Below, one piece after another: positions 1 to 8,603 of a stretch of DNA of 64,000 nucleotides (within the stretch, counting starts at the first letter, position 1; every line of letters begins with the position of its first letter). The DNA lies in assembly GCA_035460165.1 (NCBI GenBank), contig DATHWW010000013.1, positions 1 through 64,000 of the forward strand, given 5' to 3'. This DNA comes from MM2 sp035460165. GTDB lineage: Bacteria > Pseudomonadota > Gammaproteobacteria > Burkholderiales > Methylophilaceae. Both the position numbers and the translations under genes were made by a program. The notes beneath the pieces were generated by a model. That model was not told the origin of the DNA, ran no database searches, and worked only from the letters and a program-made list of their open reading frames with translations.

Positions 1-73
1 GGACTCGAACCCCCACACTGTTACCAGCGGCGGATTTTGAATCCGCTGCGTCTACCGATTCCGCCATCCCGGC
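1..73 (-). tRNA. tRNA-Leu (anticodon CAA), 3' end cut by window edge
   Basis: Read on the minus strand, the sequence starts GCCGGGATGGCGGAATCGG at position 73. It has the long leucine D arm, an anticodon stem GCGGA/TCCGC around the loop TTCAAAA (anticodon CAA), the short variable-arm region, and a T-arm start GTGGGGGTTCGAGTCC running off the window. About a dozen bases of the 3' acceptor are missing because the window begins there. It is transcribed away from queA. Confidence 0.93.
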
Positions 74-114
74 TTGTGGGACCCGGCATTATAGCGAATT
101 ATTCACGGAGTTTC

Positions 115-1164
115 ATGCGTACCAGCGATTTTGATTTTGAACTGCCTTCCGAACTGATTGCGCAGTTCCCGGCTGCCAAGCGAAGCGGCAGCCGCTTATT
201 GTGCCTGGACGGCAACAGCGGCGCACTGCATGACCGCATGTTCGGCGAATTGCCGTCATTACTTGCGGCTGGTGATTTGCTGGTATTCAACGATACGCGC
301 GTCATCAAGGCGCGGCTGAACGGACGCAAGGAGAGCGGAGGCAAAGTCGAGGTACTGGTGGAGCGCATGCTCGATGCGCATCGAGCCCTGGCGCACGTGC
401 GGGCCTCGCATGCACCCAAGCCTGGGGGGCGCTTGATCCTTGCTGAAGCCATCGAGGTGGAAGTGCTGTCGCGGCAGGATGATCTTTATGAGTTGAAGTT
501 TCCTGGCGAAACTCCGCTTGCCGAATTGCTCGAGCGCTACGGGAAACTGCCATTGCCGCCATACATTACGCACGCAGCCGATAGCGATGACGATGAACGC
601 TATCAGACGGTATATGCGCGTAATCCCGGCGCGGTTGCAGCACCGACTGCCGGGCTGCATTTCGACGAAGATGTGATGCAGACGCTTGCGGAATGCGGCA
701 TCGAAAAAGCTTTCGTTACTCTGCATGTGGGAGCCGGAACCTTTCAGCCGATACGGGTGGAAGACGTTGCCGAGCACAAGATGCACAGCGAGTGGTATGA
801 GATACCACAGGCCACTGTGGATAGTATTGCGCGGACACGGCAGCGCGGAGGCAAGGTAATTGCCGTGGGCACAACGGCAATGCGGGCGCTGGAAAGTGCC
901 GCGCGTCAGGGGGAAATGGCGGTAGGGGGCGGCGATACCGATATTTTCATCACGCCGGGCTACCGTTTCCGCGTGGTGGATCGCTTGCTGACCAATTTCC
1001 ATCTTCCGCGCACTACGCTGCTGATGCTAGTTTCGGCATTCGGCGGAATGGCGCATATCCGCGAGGCCTACCGGCATGCCGTGCAGGAGCACTACCGCTT
1101 CTTCAGTTACGGCGACGCGATGCTGATCGATCGGCAAAATCTTCCGGAAGTCGCCGGTGAGTAA
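115..1164 (+). CDS. queA: S-adenosylmethionine:tRNA ribosyltransferase-isomerase QueA
   Basis: QueA transfers and isomerises the ribosyl group of SAM onto 7-aminomethyl-7-deazaguanine in tRNA, giving epoxyqueuosine, the next-to-last step of queuosine synthesis in the cytoplasm. The 349-residue product has the usual family length and motifs: an N-terminal FELPSELIAQFP, FNDTRVIKARL, the central AAPTAGLHF, HVGAGTFQP and a C-terminal LTNFHLPRTTL. The start at 115 follows GGAG at the right spacing; an open frame extends upstream to 37 but runs into the tRNA gene. The 3' end overlaps the next gene by 8 bases, suggesting translational coupling. Assignment is firm from the family motifs. Confidence 0.97.
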   Translation: MRTSDFDFELPSELIAQFPAAKRSGSRLLCLDGNSGALHDRMFGELPSLLAAGDLLVFNDTRVIKARLNGRKESGGKVEVLVERMLDAHRALAHVRASHAPKPGGRLILAEAIEVEVLSRQDDLYELKFPGETPLAELLERYGKLPLPPYITHAADSDDDERYQTVYARNPGAVAAPTAGLHFDEDVMQTLAECGIEKAFVTLHVGAGTFQPIRVEDVAEHKMHSEWYEIPQATVDSIARTRQRGGKVIAVGTTAMRALESAARQGEMAVGGGDTDIFITPGYRFRVVDRLLTNFHLPRTTLLMLVSAFGGMAHIREAYRHAVQEHYRFFSYGDAMLIDRQNLPEVAGE

Positions 1165-1759
1165 GACCATCATCGATCTGATGCGCCATGGCGAGCCAGT
1201 CGGCGGACGCCGCTATCGCGGGCAAACCGATGACCCGCTGAGCGAGAAAGGCTGGCAGCAGATGTGGGATGCGGCAGGCGAATTTCGCGGGTGGCAGCAT
1301 ATCGTCACCTCGCCTTTGCAGCGATGTGCCGCATTTGCAGATGCCTTGGGGGAGAAACTTGGAGTTGAGGTTGAGCGCGACGACCGCTTCAAGGAAGCGG
1401 CTTTCGGCGAATGGGAGGGACGGACGGCCGCGGAAATATGCGCTGCCGATCCGGAACGGATCCTGCGCTTCAAGCAGAGCCCGGTAGCACATGCGCCTGA
1501 AGGCGCGGAGCCGCTGACGGAGTTTCATCGGCGCGTGGGCGAGGCATGGCGCGATATTTTGGACAGGTATCGCGGATGTCATGTGCTGGTGGTCGGACAT
1601 GCGGGAATGATGCGCATGGTCATCGCTCATGCGATTGGCCTCTCGCCAGAAAATGGTTATCGCATTAGTATCGAAAATGCGGCCTTGAGCCGTATTCAAG
1701 CGGAGTGGTCGGAAGGTGTAATGCTGCCGACATTGCTATTTCACGCAGGGAAACTGTAG
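1157..1759 (+). CDS. cobC: Histidine phosphatase, probable alpha-ribazole phosphatase (CobC-like)
   Basis: This is a 200-residue phosphoglycerate-mutase-fold phosphatase. The catalytic motif LMRHGE lies at residues 8-13 (His11 would carry the phosphate), and a second histidine lies in VVGHAGMMRM in the C-terminal third. The alpha-ribazole phosphatase role (removing phosphate in the lower-ligand branch of cobalamin assembly) is inferred from family similarity and from the cobalamin adenosyltransferase about 1.1 kb downstream. It starts with GTG inside the end of queA. General sugar-phosphate phosphatases share the same motifs, so the fold is sure and the substrate is not. Confidence 0.8.
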   Translation: MSKTIIDLMRHGEPVGGRRYRGQTDDPLSEKGWQQMWDAAGEFRGWQHIVTSPLQRCAAFADALGEKLGVEVERDDRFKEAAFGEWEGRTAAEICAADPERILRFKQSPVAHAPEGAEPLTEFHRRVGEAWRDILDRYRGCHVLVVGHAGMMRMVIAHAIGLSPENGYRISIENAALSRIQAEWSEGVMLPTLLFHAGKL

Positions 1760-1788
1760 GCATCGATAGTTAATCGGGGGAGGCTTTG

Positions 1789-2880
1789 ATGAATTTCTGG
1801 CTGGTCTTGCTCGTGCTGGTTTTGCCTGCCGTGGGCGTTTATCTATGGATGCGCATGCGGCGGGGTAAGGCACTATCGACGGCCAGCGAAGCGGAGCTCC
1901 TCTATAACGCAGGCATCGGTTACAGAAAAGGACTGGGTGTCGATTTCGATTATGTGCGAGCCCGGCAACTGCTGCTTGAGGCTGCTGAAAAAGGCAATAT
2001 AGCGGCCCAGTACGACATCGGAATGATGATGCGACAAGCCTTGGGCGGGCCCCGCGACGACGAGGCTGCACTCCATTTGATCGAGCGCGCGGCGAAGAGC
2101 GGCGATCCGCGCGCGGCCCTGGAAATGGGACGTTGCTGCCTCAGTGGCGATGGTCTGGAGAGAAACGAGCAGAACGCCGTTTTCTGGCTGCGCGATGCGG
2201 CAGATGCCGGCAATGCCGAGGCGCAGTATCGGCTTGCCATGTTGTATCGCGACAAGAATTCATCGCTATGGAATTCGGCGAAAGCGGCATCCTTGATGAC
2301 CAAGGCGGCCGAAAAGCACTATCCTGCTGCCTTGTTTGTCCTGAGTGAAATGTATGAGCATGGTGAAGGTGTCGCGCGCGATGTCAAAAGCGCGGACCGG
2401 TGGCTGCTGCTGGCGGCTGAGCAGGGCGTGCCCGAAGCGCAATTCAAGCTGGCGAAGTTCTATCTGACAGGCGCTTTTGGCCATGATTTCCCGCAGGATT
2501 ACCGAATCGCCATCGAATGGTTCAAGCGTGCAGGTGCGCACGGCATTGCCGAGGCGCAATACGAGGTTGGTTTGCGCTATGAGCGCAACGAAGGCGTGGA
2601 TGCGCCGGACAAAATGCGGGCGGTCGAATATTTCCTGAAGTCGGCGGAAATGGGCTATGCCCCGGCTCAATATCGTATGGGCCAGCTATACCAGTATGGC
2701 GATACCGTCGTCAAAAATCTGGACGAGGCAAGACGCTGGTATCAGGCCGCTGCGGCGCAAGGTCACGGCGAGGCTGTCGAATTCGAGAAAAAACTCCGCG
2801 TGCGCGATACGGAGCAGCCTTTCATGGAGCCGGTGTCCGATACTGGCCGGAAGGATGGCGAAGAGGAATGGAAGGGCTAA
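1789..2880 (+). CDS. Membrane-anchored Sel1-repeat protein
   Basis: The product has one N-terminal membrane helix (about residues 2-20, rich in Leu and Val) followed by roughly eight Sel1-like repeats, each a helix pair with the signature A-x-x-G-x-x-x-A-Q-Y/F-x-L-G/A-x-x-Y. Examples are AAEKGNIAAQYDIGMMM, ADAGNAEAQYRLAMLY and AEMGYAPAQYRMGQLY. Sel1 repeats are protein-binding scaffolds; no catalytic domain is seen. The ATG at 1789 follows GGGGAGG. It lies in line with queA and cobC. The helix with solenoid suggests an envelope assembly or signalling adaptor, but the partner is unknown. Confidence 0.87.
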   Translation: MNFWLVLLVLVLPAVGVYLWMRMRRGKALSTASEAELLYNAGIGYRKGLGVDFDYVRARQLLLEAAEKGNIAAQYDIGMMMRQALGGPRDDEAALHLIERAAKSGDPRAALEMGRCCLSGDGLERNEQNAVFWLRDAADAGNAEAQYRLAMLYRDKNSSLWNSAKAASLMTKAAEKHYPAALFVLSEMYEHGEGVARDVKSADRWLLLAAEQGVPEAQFKLAKFYLTGAFGHDFPQDYRIAIEWFKRAGAHGIAEAQYEVGLRYERNEGVDAPDKMRAVEYFLKSAEMGYAPAQYRMGQLYQYGDTVVKNLDEARRWYQAAAAQGHGEAVEFEKKLRVRDTEQPFMEPVSDTGRKDGEEEWKG

Positions 2881-2899
2881 GGGCTTGAGTTCCTTACGC

Positions 2900-3439
2900 T
2901 CATCTTTGCCAGAGAACATCGCCTTGGCCTGAGCCGAGATTCAGCGTTCGCGCAATAACGAACATCAGGTCGGAAAGCCGGTTGAGGTAGCGCAAGGCAT
3001 CATCCGAAACAGCTTCCTGCAATTTCAATGCAACCAGGCTGCGTTCCGCGCGTCGGCACACGGTACGTGCCACATGCGCCAAAGCCGCGGCTCGGGTTCC
3101 ACCGGGCAGGATGAACTCCTTCAGTGGCGCAAGTTCTGCGTTGAGCGTCCGCAATAATTCATCCAGTGCGGCGACACGCTCGGGGTTCAGCATCGCGTTG
3201 CCCGGAATGCACAATTCGCCGCCCAGGTCGAACAGGTCATGCTGAATCAGCCCAAGTTGCTGTTGGATATTTTCCGGCAAGGTTTCTGTCAATAGCACGC
3301 CTATGTGCGAGTTCAATTCATCCACATCGCCCATCACTGCCACGCGCAGCGAGTCCTTGCGCGTACGCGTCCCGTCGCCCAGGCCGGTGCTGCCGTCGTC
3401 GCCCGTACGTGTGCTGATTTTACTGAGGCGATTGCCCAT
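2900..3439 (-). CDS. pduO: Cob(I)alamin adenosyltransferase, PduO type
   Basis: This enzyme transfers adenosyl from ATP to cob(I)alamin, forming adenosylcobalamin. The 179-residue product has the PduO-type layout: N-terminal STRTGDDGSTGLGDGTRTRKD (ATP binding, split here by its own turns), GDVDELNSHIGVL in the first third, and the family signature HVARTVCRRAERSLVAL near residue 130, followed by LRYLNRLSDLMFVIAR. The start at 3439 sits behind GAGGAAG; an upstream open frame to 3514 lacks family similarity. It converges on the Sel1 gene. With the CobC-like phosphatase nearby it suggests cobalamin salvage. Confidence 0.95.
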   Translation of the reverse strand: MGNRLSKISTRTGDDGSTGLGDGTRTRKDSLRVAVMGDVDELNSHIGVLLTETLPENIQQQLGLIQHDLFDLGGELCIPGNAMLNPERVAALDELLRTLNAELAPLKEFILPGGTRAAALAHVARTVCRRAERSLVALKLQEAVSDDALRYLNRLSDLMFVIARTLNLGSGQGDVLWQR

Positions 3440-3579
3440 GAAGTCTTCCTCTCGTGAATGTCGGGATTGTAACGGCTTCCAGGATTGGCCGCAGCCGCAA
3501 TGGTTTCTTCCCATGAGCGATTCCGCTACACTTCGCCGACTTTAGGGTGTAAACCCTCACTCAATTTATACAGGTTTTT

Positions 3580-4128
3580 ATGGCCCTTAATGCCACTATT
3601 TTCAAAGCCGATCTGCAGATTGCCGACATGGATCGTCATTACTACCACAACCATGGTTTGACCATTGCGCGCCACCCGTCGGAAACCGACGAACGCATGA
3701 TGGTGCGCGTATTGGCCTTTGCACGGCATGCGCACGAGGCGCTGGTATTCGCCAAGGGGTTGAGCGATACGGACGAGCCGGATATCTGGCAGAAGGATCT
3801 TACCGGCGCCATCGAGCTTTGGATCGAAGTCGGGCAGCCCGACGAGAAACGCATTCTCAAGGCCTGCGGCCGAGCCGATCGGGTATTTGTGTATACGTAT
3901 GGGCATGCCGCCAATATCTGGTGGAATCAGGTCAACCCGAAATTGGCGCGTTTACGCAATCTTACCGTGGTGAGTCTCGCGTCTGCGACGACGCAGGCTT
4001 TGGCCGAATTGGCCGAGCGCGGCATGCAATTGCAATGCACGGTGCAGGACGGCGACGTGTGGCTGGGCGGAGATGGCGGCATGGTACCGATCGAGATGAC
4101 CATCTTGATGAGCCCTCAGGAAAGATGA
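3580..4128 (+). CDS. yaeQ: YaeQ family protein
   Basis: The 182-residue product matches YaeQ along its whole length. Landmarks are the start MALNATIFKADLQIADMDRH, the segment FAKGLSDTDEPDIWQKDLTG, IELWIEVGQPDEKRI in the middle and the C-terminal MTILMSPQER. YaeQ has a PD-(D/E)XK nuclease-like fold with unproved biochemical function; the Asp/Glu/Lys trio in DEPDIW and WIEVGQPDEKR would fit that core. Its stop codon overlaps the murI start (ATGA), so the two are probably translated together. Confidence 0.92.
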   Translation: MALNATIFKADLQIADMDRHYYHNHGLTIARHPSETDERMMVRVLAFARHAHEALVFAKGLSDTDEPDIWQKDLTGAIELWIEVGQPDEKRILKACGRADRVFVYTYGHAANIWWNQVNPKLARLRNLTVVSLASATTQALAELAERGMQLQCTVQDGDVWLGGDGGMVPIEMTILMSPQER

Positions 4129-4913
4129 ACGACGCGCCTATTGGTATCTTCGATTCCGGCGTCGGTGGTTTGTCGGTACTGCGCCATATCCAGGAGGAGC
4201 TTCCGCACGAAAACCTGCTGTATGTCGCCGATTCCGCGCATGCGCCGTATGGCGGCAAATCTCCCAGGGAAATACAGGCGCGCTCCACGGCCTTGACCGA
4301 ATTTCTGGTCGGGCGGGGCGCCAAGGCGATTGTCGTAGCCTGTAATACCGCGACGGCGGCAGCTATCGGTTTGCTGCGCGAGCGCTATCAATTGCCGGTG
4401 ATCGGCATGGAGCCGGCGGTCAAACCAGCCGTGACGGCAACGCGTAGCGGGGTAGTGGGCGTGCTGGCAACCACGGGGACGCTCAAGAGTGCACAATTCG
4501 CGGCCTTGCTGGAGAGTTATGGCAAGAATGTCCGCGTGGTGACGCAAGGTTGCCCTGGGCTGGTGGAATGCGTGGAGCGCGGCGAACTCGATACGTCGGA
4601 AACGCGTGAATTGTTGTCGCACTATATCGAGCCGCTGCTGGCCGAAGGAGCGGATACGCTGGTGCTCGGCTGCACGCATTATCCTTTTCTGAAGCCGTTG
4701 ATCGAAGAACTTGTGGACGGAGGGGTGGCTCTGATCGATACCGGCGCAGCCGTGGCGCGGCAGGTCCGGCGACGTATCGAAGAGGCCGGTTTGGCTACAC
4801 GAAGCCTTACGTCTGGTCAGATCAGGTTGTGGACGAGCGGGGATTTGGCCCAGGGCCGGAGGGTGATGGAAGCACTATGGAAGACGGCAATGGTGGAGCC
4901 ATTGCCGACCTGA
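4125..4913 (+). CDS. murI: Glutamate racemase
   Basis: MurI interconverts L- and D-glutamate for peptidoglycan. The 262-residue product has all the catalytic parts: DSGVGGLSVL with Asp10, ACNTATAAA with Cys73 and LGCTHYPFL with Cys183, the two cysteines acting as the acid/base pair. The start at 4125 overlaps the yaeQ stop by four bases; the longer frame from 3819 lies in the yaeQ coding region and has no MurI similarity. Downstream genes are on the other strand, so this ends a yaeQ-murI transcript. Confidence 0.97.
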   Translation: MNDAPIGIFDSGVGGLSVLRHIQEELPHENLLYVADSAHAPYGGKSPREIQARSTALTEFLVGRGAKAIVVACNTATAAAIGLLRERYQLPVIGMEPAVKPAVTATRSGVVGVLATTGTLKSAQFAALLESYGKNVRVVTQGCPGLVECVERGELDTSETRELLSHYIEPLLAEGADTLVLGCTHYPFLKPLIEELVDGGVALIDTGAAVARQVRRRIEEAGLATRSLTSGQIRLWTSGDLAQGRRVMEALWKTAMVEPLPT

Positions 4914-4921
4914 CAGCTTCG

Positions 4922-5113
4922 TTAGTGGTGGCCGACGACTTCGCCGGCTTTTAACCGATAGCGGGTGCCGCAATAAGGACACATTGCCCTGCCCGTTTCG
5001 GCAATATCGAGGAAGACGCGCGGGTGCGAACACCACAGCGCGACTTCGTCGGTCGGGCAATGCAGCGGCAAATCCTTGGCCGAGATTTCGATTTCGCGTC
5101 CGTCGTTAGCCAT
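4922..5113 (-). CDS. Zinc-finger domain protein (zf-CHCC / NDUFS6-like)
   Basis: This is a 63-residue cytoplasmic protein with Cys19 and the cluster CSHPRVFLDI...CPYCGTRYRL. The Cys-His-Cys-Cys arrangement matches the small zinc-binding proteins related to the C-terminal domain of the mitochondrial complex I subunit NDUFS6. In betaproteobacteria it commonly sits beside ilvE, as here: it begins 9 bases after the ilvE stop on the same strand. The molecular role is not established. Confidence 0.87.
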   Translation of the reverse strand: MANDGREIEISAKDLPLHCPTDEVALWCSHPRVFLDIAETGRAMCPYCGTRYRLKAGEVVGHH

Positions 5114-5122
5114 CGCGTTTCC

Positions 5123-6055
5123 TTAAACCAGTGTCAGCCAGCTTTGATGGCGAGGCGAACGCCCCATGACCGCATCAAAGAAGTTGGATTGCAGCTTTTC
5201 GGTAATCGGGCCGCGCGTGCCGTTGCCGATGGCACGGTTGTCCAGTTCGCGGATCGGTGTGACTTCGGCGGCAGTGCCGGTGAAGAAGGCTTCGTCGGCG
5301 GAATAGACTTCGTCGCGGGTGATACGCTTCTCGATAATCTGCAGGCCCATTTCGTCGGCCAGCTGGATAATCGTATCGCGCGTGATGCCTTCCAGCGCGC
5401 TGGTGAGATCTGGGGTGTACAACTTGCCGTTGCGGATGATGAAGACGTTTTCACCGGAACCTTCGGCCACGAAACCGTCCACATCCAGCAGCAAGGCCTC
5501 GTCGTAACCGTCCTGGGCTGCTTCCTGGTGCGCCAGGATGGAGTTCATGTAATTGCCGTTGGCCTTGGCCTTGCACATGGTGATATTCACGTGATGGCGA
5601 GCGAAAGAGGAGGTCTTGACGCGGATACCGTTCTCCAGCGCTTCCTTGCCGAGGTATGCGCCCCAAGCCCACGCGGCCACGATCACGTGCGTGGAAAGGG
5701 TCTTGGCGGAAATGCCCATGGCTTCGGCACCGTAAAATGCCATCGGACGCAGATAACCGGATTCCAGATTATTCTCGCGCACGGCGGCTTTTTGCGCTTC
5801 CATCAGGGTGGCCTTGTCGAACGGCATTTTCATGCCGAGGATATGGGCCGAGCGGAAAAGGCGGTCGGTATGTTCCTTGAGACGGAAAATGGCCGTGCCT
5901 TTTTCTGTTTTGTATGCGCGCACGCCTTCAAAAACGCCCATGCCGTAGTGCAGGGTGTGGGTCAGGACGTGGGTGGTGGCGTCACGCCACGGCACCATCT
6001 TGCCGTCATACCAAATCAGACCATCACGGTCGGCCATCGTTTTGGCCATAGCCAT
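5123..6055 (-). CDS. ilvE: Branched-chain amino acid aminotransferase
   Basis: IlvE is a class IV PLP aminotransferase that makes leucine, isoleucine and valine from their keto acids with glutamate as donor. The 310-residue product shows HYGMGVFEGVRAY near residue 40, the PLP lysine in CKAKANGNYMNS (about residue 160), DGFVAEGSGENVFII and the phosphate-binding LEGITRDTII. The start at 6055 follows GGAGAT; the open frame to 6106 adds 17 residues without family similarity. A co-transcribed zinc-finger gene follows. Confidence 0.96.
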   Translation of the reverse strand: MAMAKTMADRDGLIWYDGKMVPWRDATTHVLTHTLHYGMGVFEGVRAYKTEKGTAIFRLKEHTDRLFRSAHILGMKMPFDKATLMEAQKAAVRENNLESGYLRPMAFYGAEAMGISAKTLSTHVIVAAWAWGAYLGKEALENGIRVKTSSFARHHVNITMCKAKANGNYMNSILAHQEAAQDGYDEALLLDVDGFVAEGSGENVFIIRNGKLYTPDLTSALEGITRDTIIQLADEMGLQIIEKRITRDEVYSADEAFFTGTAAEVTPIRELDNRAIGNGTRGPITEKLQSNFFDAVMGRSPRHQSWLTLV

Positions 6056-6128
6056 CTTGTATCTCCGGAACGTAAAAGCTTTAATTGTAAACGGAATCAA
6101 CGACACTTGAACATGGAAGGCGGCGCGG

Positions 6129-6980
6129 ATGGCACGTATATTATTGGTCGGAACGGCTACGCTCGATCTGGTGTTCGGGCTGGACCATCACCCCGGCCCG
6201 GACGAAGAAATGCGTGCGCGTTCCTTGCGTATCTGTCGCGGCGGCAATGCGGCGAATACGGCGGTTGTGCTGAGCCGGCTCGGCCATCAGGTCGAGTTTT
6301 TGGGTGTGCTGGCCGATGCGCCTGAAACGGCCGTCATCGAGCGCGACCTTTCCGCGCATGGCGTGACATACGCACAATGTCCGCGCTTGCCGGGACGGCC
6401 GCCAACTTCCAGTATTTATCTGGATACAGGCAATCGCAGCATTGTGCATTATCGGGATTTGCCGGAACTCGCTGCCCAGGAGTTGCTGGGTGTCGATATC
6501 GCGGGATACGACTGGCTGCATTTCGAAGGCCGCAATATTGCGGCGTTGGCCGACATGATGGCCGATGCCCGTAACCGGGCTCCTGCGCTTCCGATATCGC
6601 TTGAACTGGAAAAACCGCGCGCAGGTCTGGAGGCGCTTTTCGGTTTTCCCGACTTGCTTATTTGCTCGCGAGGATTTGCCCTGCATCACGGCCATGAGGC
6701 GCCGCGGGATTTTTTGCATTGGATGTCGGGATGCGCTCCGCAGGCAACCGTGGTGGTTGCCTGGGGCGAGGCGGGGGCTTTTGGCTCGATGCCGGGCGGC
6801 CCGGTTTGTCACGCTCCCGCAATCAGGTTGACTGAGGTTGTCGATACCCTGGGTGCCGGCGATACCTTTAACGCCGGCATGCTCGATGCCATCACCAAGG
6901 CTGAGCCGCTTGATCGGGCTCTTGCTCAGGCGTGTGCGCTAGCGGGCCGTAAATGCGGTATTCATGGCTTCGATCTTTAA
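6129..6980 (+). CDS. PfkB-family sugar kinase, ketohexokinase-like
   Basis: The product is a 283-residue PfkB/ribokinase-family kinase. It shows GGNAANTAVVLSRLG near residue 38 and the catalytic anion-hole motif DTLGAGDTFNAGML near 240. The middle and end, with WLHFEGRNIAALADMM, VVAWGEAGAF and AGRKCGIHGFDL, resemble animal ketohexokinase (fructokinase) more than ribokinase or 2-keto-3-deoxygluconate kinase. The true substrate is inference. It is divergent from ilvE with a 73-base gap and is followed by the ompW promoter region. Confidence 0.85.
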   Translation: MARILLVGTATLDLVFGLDHHPGPDEEMRARSLRICRGGNAANTAVVLSRLGHQVEFLGVLADAPETAVIERDLSAHGVTYAQCPRLPGRPPTSSIYLDTGNRSIVHYRDLPELAAQELLGVDIAGYDWLHFEGRNIAALADMMADARNRAPALPISLELEKPRAGLEALFGFPDLLICSRGFALHHGHEAPRDFLHWMSGCAPQATVVVAWGEAGAFGSMPGGPVCHAPAIRLTEVVDTLGAGDTFNAGMLDAITKAEPLDRALAQACALAGRKCGIHGFDL

Positions 6981-7038
6981 ACCTTGTTGCAAAAAAACCA
7001 CATTTCTTATATTTAAGATAAAAAGCTCCAGATAGATA

Positions 7039-7066
7039 TTGAAATAATTTCTAGCCACAGTAGAAT
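7039..7066 (+). promoter_or_regulatory. Probable sigma-70 promoter for ompW
   Basis: TTGAAA at 7039-7044 and TAGAAT at 7061-7066 are separated by 16 bases in a markedly AT-rich stretch (about 6985-7105). The ompW start codon follows about 60 bases downstream. This is assigned by pattern only. Confidence 0.5.
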
Positions 7067-7127
7067 GAAATTAAAGATATGAATATCCTTAATTCCTTAA
7101 TTGTTGACTGAAACGAGGGGCTTTAAA

Positions 7128-7811
7128 ATGAAAAAAACATTATTGGCAGTTTTGATTGCTGCGTCGTTTGCACCTGCGGTTGCGATGGCTGAGCAGGGGG
7201 ATTGGGTGGTGCGTCTGCGCGCTGCTCACATCAGTCCTGATGAGGACAGTAATTTGCGCGCCGATGCTCCTGGGGCCACTCTGACCGGCGAACTGACCGT
7301 CGATAGTAATACTATTCCCGAACTCGATATTTCTTATTATGTGACCAAGAATATTGCGCTGGAACTGATTCTGGCAACAGGTTCCAAGCATGACGTTAAC
7401 CTGACCAAGCGTGCGATTAATGGTGTTCCTACTCCTTCATTGGATGCAAATCTTGGCGAAGTGAATCTACTGCCGCCGACCTTGACCGTGCAATGGCACT
7501 TCAATCCGGACCAGATGATCGACCCTTACGTGGGTATAGGCGTGAATTACACGCGCTTCCTGGACAAGAATTTGAGCCACCCGGTTGGCGGCGATATTGA
7601 CGTGGATCGCAATAGCTGGGGTCCTGCCCTGCAGGCCGGTGTGGACATCAACCTGAAGGACGGCTGGCAGATCAATGCGGACGTGAAGAAGCTCTGGATT
7701 GATACCGATGTTCACTTCAGTCATGGCAATGGACTATTCCCCAAGCAGAAGATCGACAGCCTGGACATCGACCCGTGGGTGTTTGCCGTCGGCTTCGGCA
7801 AGAAGTTCTAA
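7128..7811 (+). CDS. ompW: OmpW-family outer membrane protein
   Basis: OmpW forms a small eight-stranded outer membrane barrel with a hydrophobic channel. The 227-residue product has a signal peptide (about residues 1-21, ending AVAMA before EQGDWVVR). Family motifs follow: WVVRLRAAHISPD, ISYYVTKNIALELILAT, LPPTLTVQWHFNP, YVGIGVNYTRF, and the terminal barrel strand ending FGKKF with a C-terminal Phe. The start at 7128 is behind GAGGGG. A hairpin terminator follows, so it is its own transcript. Confidence 0.95.
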   Translation: MKKTLLAVLIAASFAPAVAMAEQGDWVVRLRAAHISPDEDSNLRADAPGATLTGELTVDSNTIPELDISYYVTKNIALELILATGSKHDVNLTKRAINGVPTPSLDANLGEVNLLPPTLTVQWHFNPDQMIDPYVGIGVNYTRFLDKNLSHPVGGDIDVDRNSWGPALQAGVDINLKDGWQINADVKKLWIDTDVHFSHGNGLFPKQKIDSLDIDPWVFAVGFGKKF

Positions 7812-7850
7812 ACGGGTCTAAAGATTGATTTTTCATACCTGATTTGATTC

Positions 7851-7881
7851 TCCCCTTTCCCGAGTAGGAAAAGGGGTTTTC
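7851..7881 (+). terminator. Rho-independent terminator after ompW
   Basis: CCCCTTTCC at 7852-7860 pairs with GGAAAAGGGG at 7867-7876 (one bulged A) around a short loop and is followed by TTTTCT. It lies 40 bases past the ompW stop. Confidence 0.85.
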
Positions 7882-7954
7882 TATCAGGTAGATAGATATG
7901 CAATCTGCATGCTACTGCGTGGTAGAATATCGCCCCCATTCATGAGGCGTGAAC

Positions 7955-8533
7955 ATGCGAAGCTGGTTGTGGTTATTGCTGTGCCTGTGCCTGGTCGCTT
8001 GCAATCGGCAGGCGGCCGAAGCGCCAAGGTTTGTCGGGACTGACATCAGCGGAGCGGAATTCGGCAACGCGCTGGCCCTCACGGACCACCATGGCGCTCC
8101 CCGGACGCTGGCGGACTTCAGGGGCAAGGTGGTGGCGCTGTTTTTCGGGTATACCCATTGCCCGGATGTTTGCCCGACCACCATGGACGATTTGTCCAAG
8201 GCGTTGAAGCTGCTTGAAGGCAAGCGTTCAGAGGTGCAGGTGCTGTTTGTGACGCTGGACCCCGAGCGGGACACGCGGGAGGTGCTAGCGCAATACGTGC
8301 CTTCGTTTAACGAAAGTTTTATCGGTCTCTACGGAGATCTGGCCACGACAGAGCGGGTGGCGAAGGATTTCAAGCTGTTTTACAAGAAGCAGGCTTCGGG
8401 TGGGAAGGGCGGTTACACCATAGATCATAGTGCCGGCATCTATGTGTTCGATAAAAAGGGCGCGCTGAGGTTGTTCATGAATCACGGGCAAAAACCGCAG
8501 GACATTGCCAGCGATTTAAAGCAGTTGATGTAA
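7955..8533 (+). CDS. SCO1/SenC family copper chaperone lipoprotein
   Basis: SCO proteins deliver copper to cytochrome oxidases in the periplasm. The 192-residue product has a lipoprotein signal with lipobox LVAC (Cys16), then a thioredoxin-like fold with the copper-binding CPDVC (Cys69, Cys73) and the third ligand His in YTIDHSAGIYVF. The ATG at 7955 follows GAGG; an upstream GTG at 7949 is less well placed. It sits immediately before ccoN, so it probably serves the cbb3 cluster or the CuA site of the distant caa3 oxidase. Confidence 0.95.
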   Translation: MRSWLWLLLCLCLVACNRQAAEAPRFVGTDISGAEFGNALALTDHHGAPRTLADFRGKVVALFFGYTHCPDVCPTTMDDLSKALKLLEGKRSEVQVLFVTLDPERDTREVLAQYVPSFNESFIGLYGDLATTERVAKDFKLFYKKQASGGKGGYTIDHSAGIYVFDKKGALRLFMNHGQKPQDIASDLKQLM

Positions 8534-8603
8534 ACGGTGTTGGGTTGGAAGCGTTAAAGAGCGGTTTTCGGGTTGAAGTTTTGTATTAATGAGGAGAGAG
8601 TTA

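Noticed and set aside
3819..4124. N-terminal extension of murI
   Set aside because: The additional 102 residues lie in yaeQ coding sequence in another frame; MurI begins at 4125 where its active-site motif follows directly.
5024..6325. 433-codon plus-strand frame opposite ilvE
   Set aside because: It is the reverse of ilvE in shadow; its composition is biased and no start signal is present.
8534..8603. FNR (Anr) box before ccoN
   Set aside because: No TTGAT-N4-ATCAA-like sequence is present in the 70 bases before ccoN, although oxygen control would be expected; it may lie upstream of the SCO gene or use another regulator.
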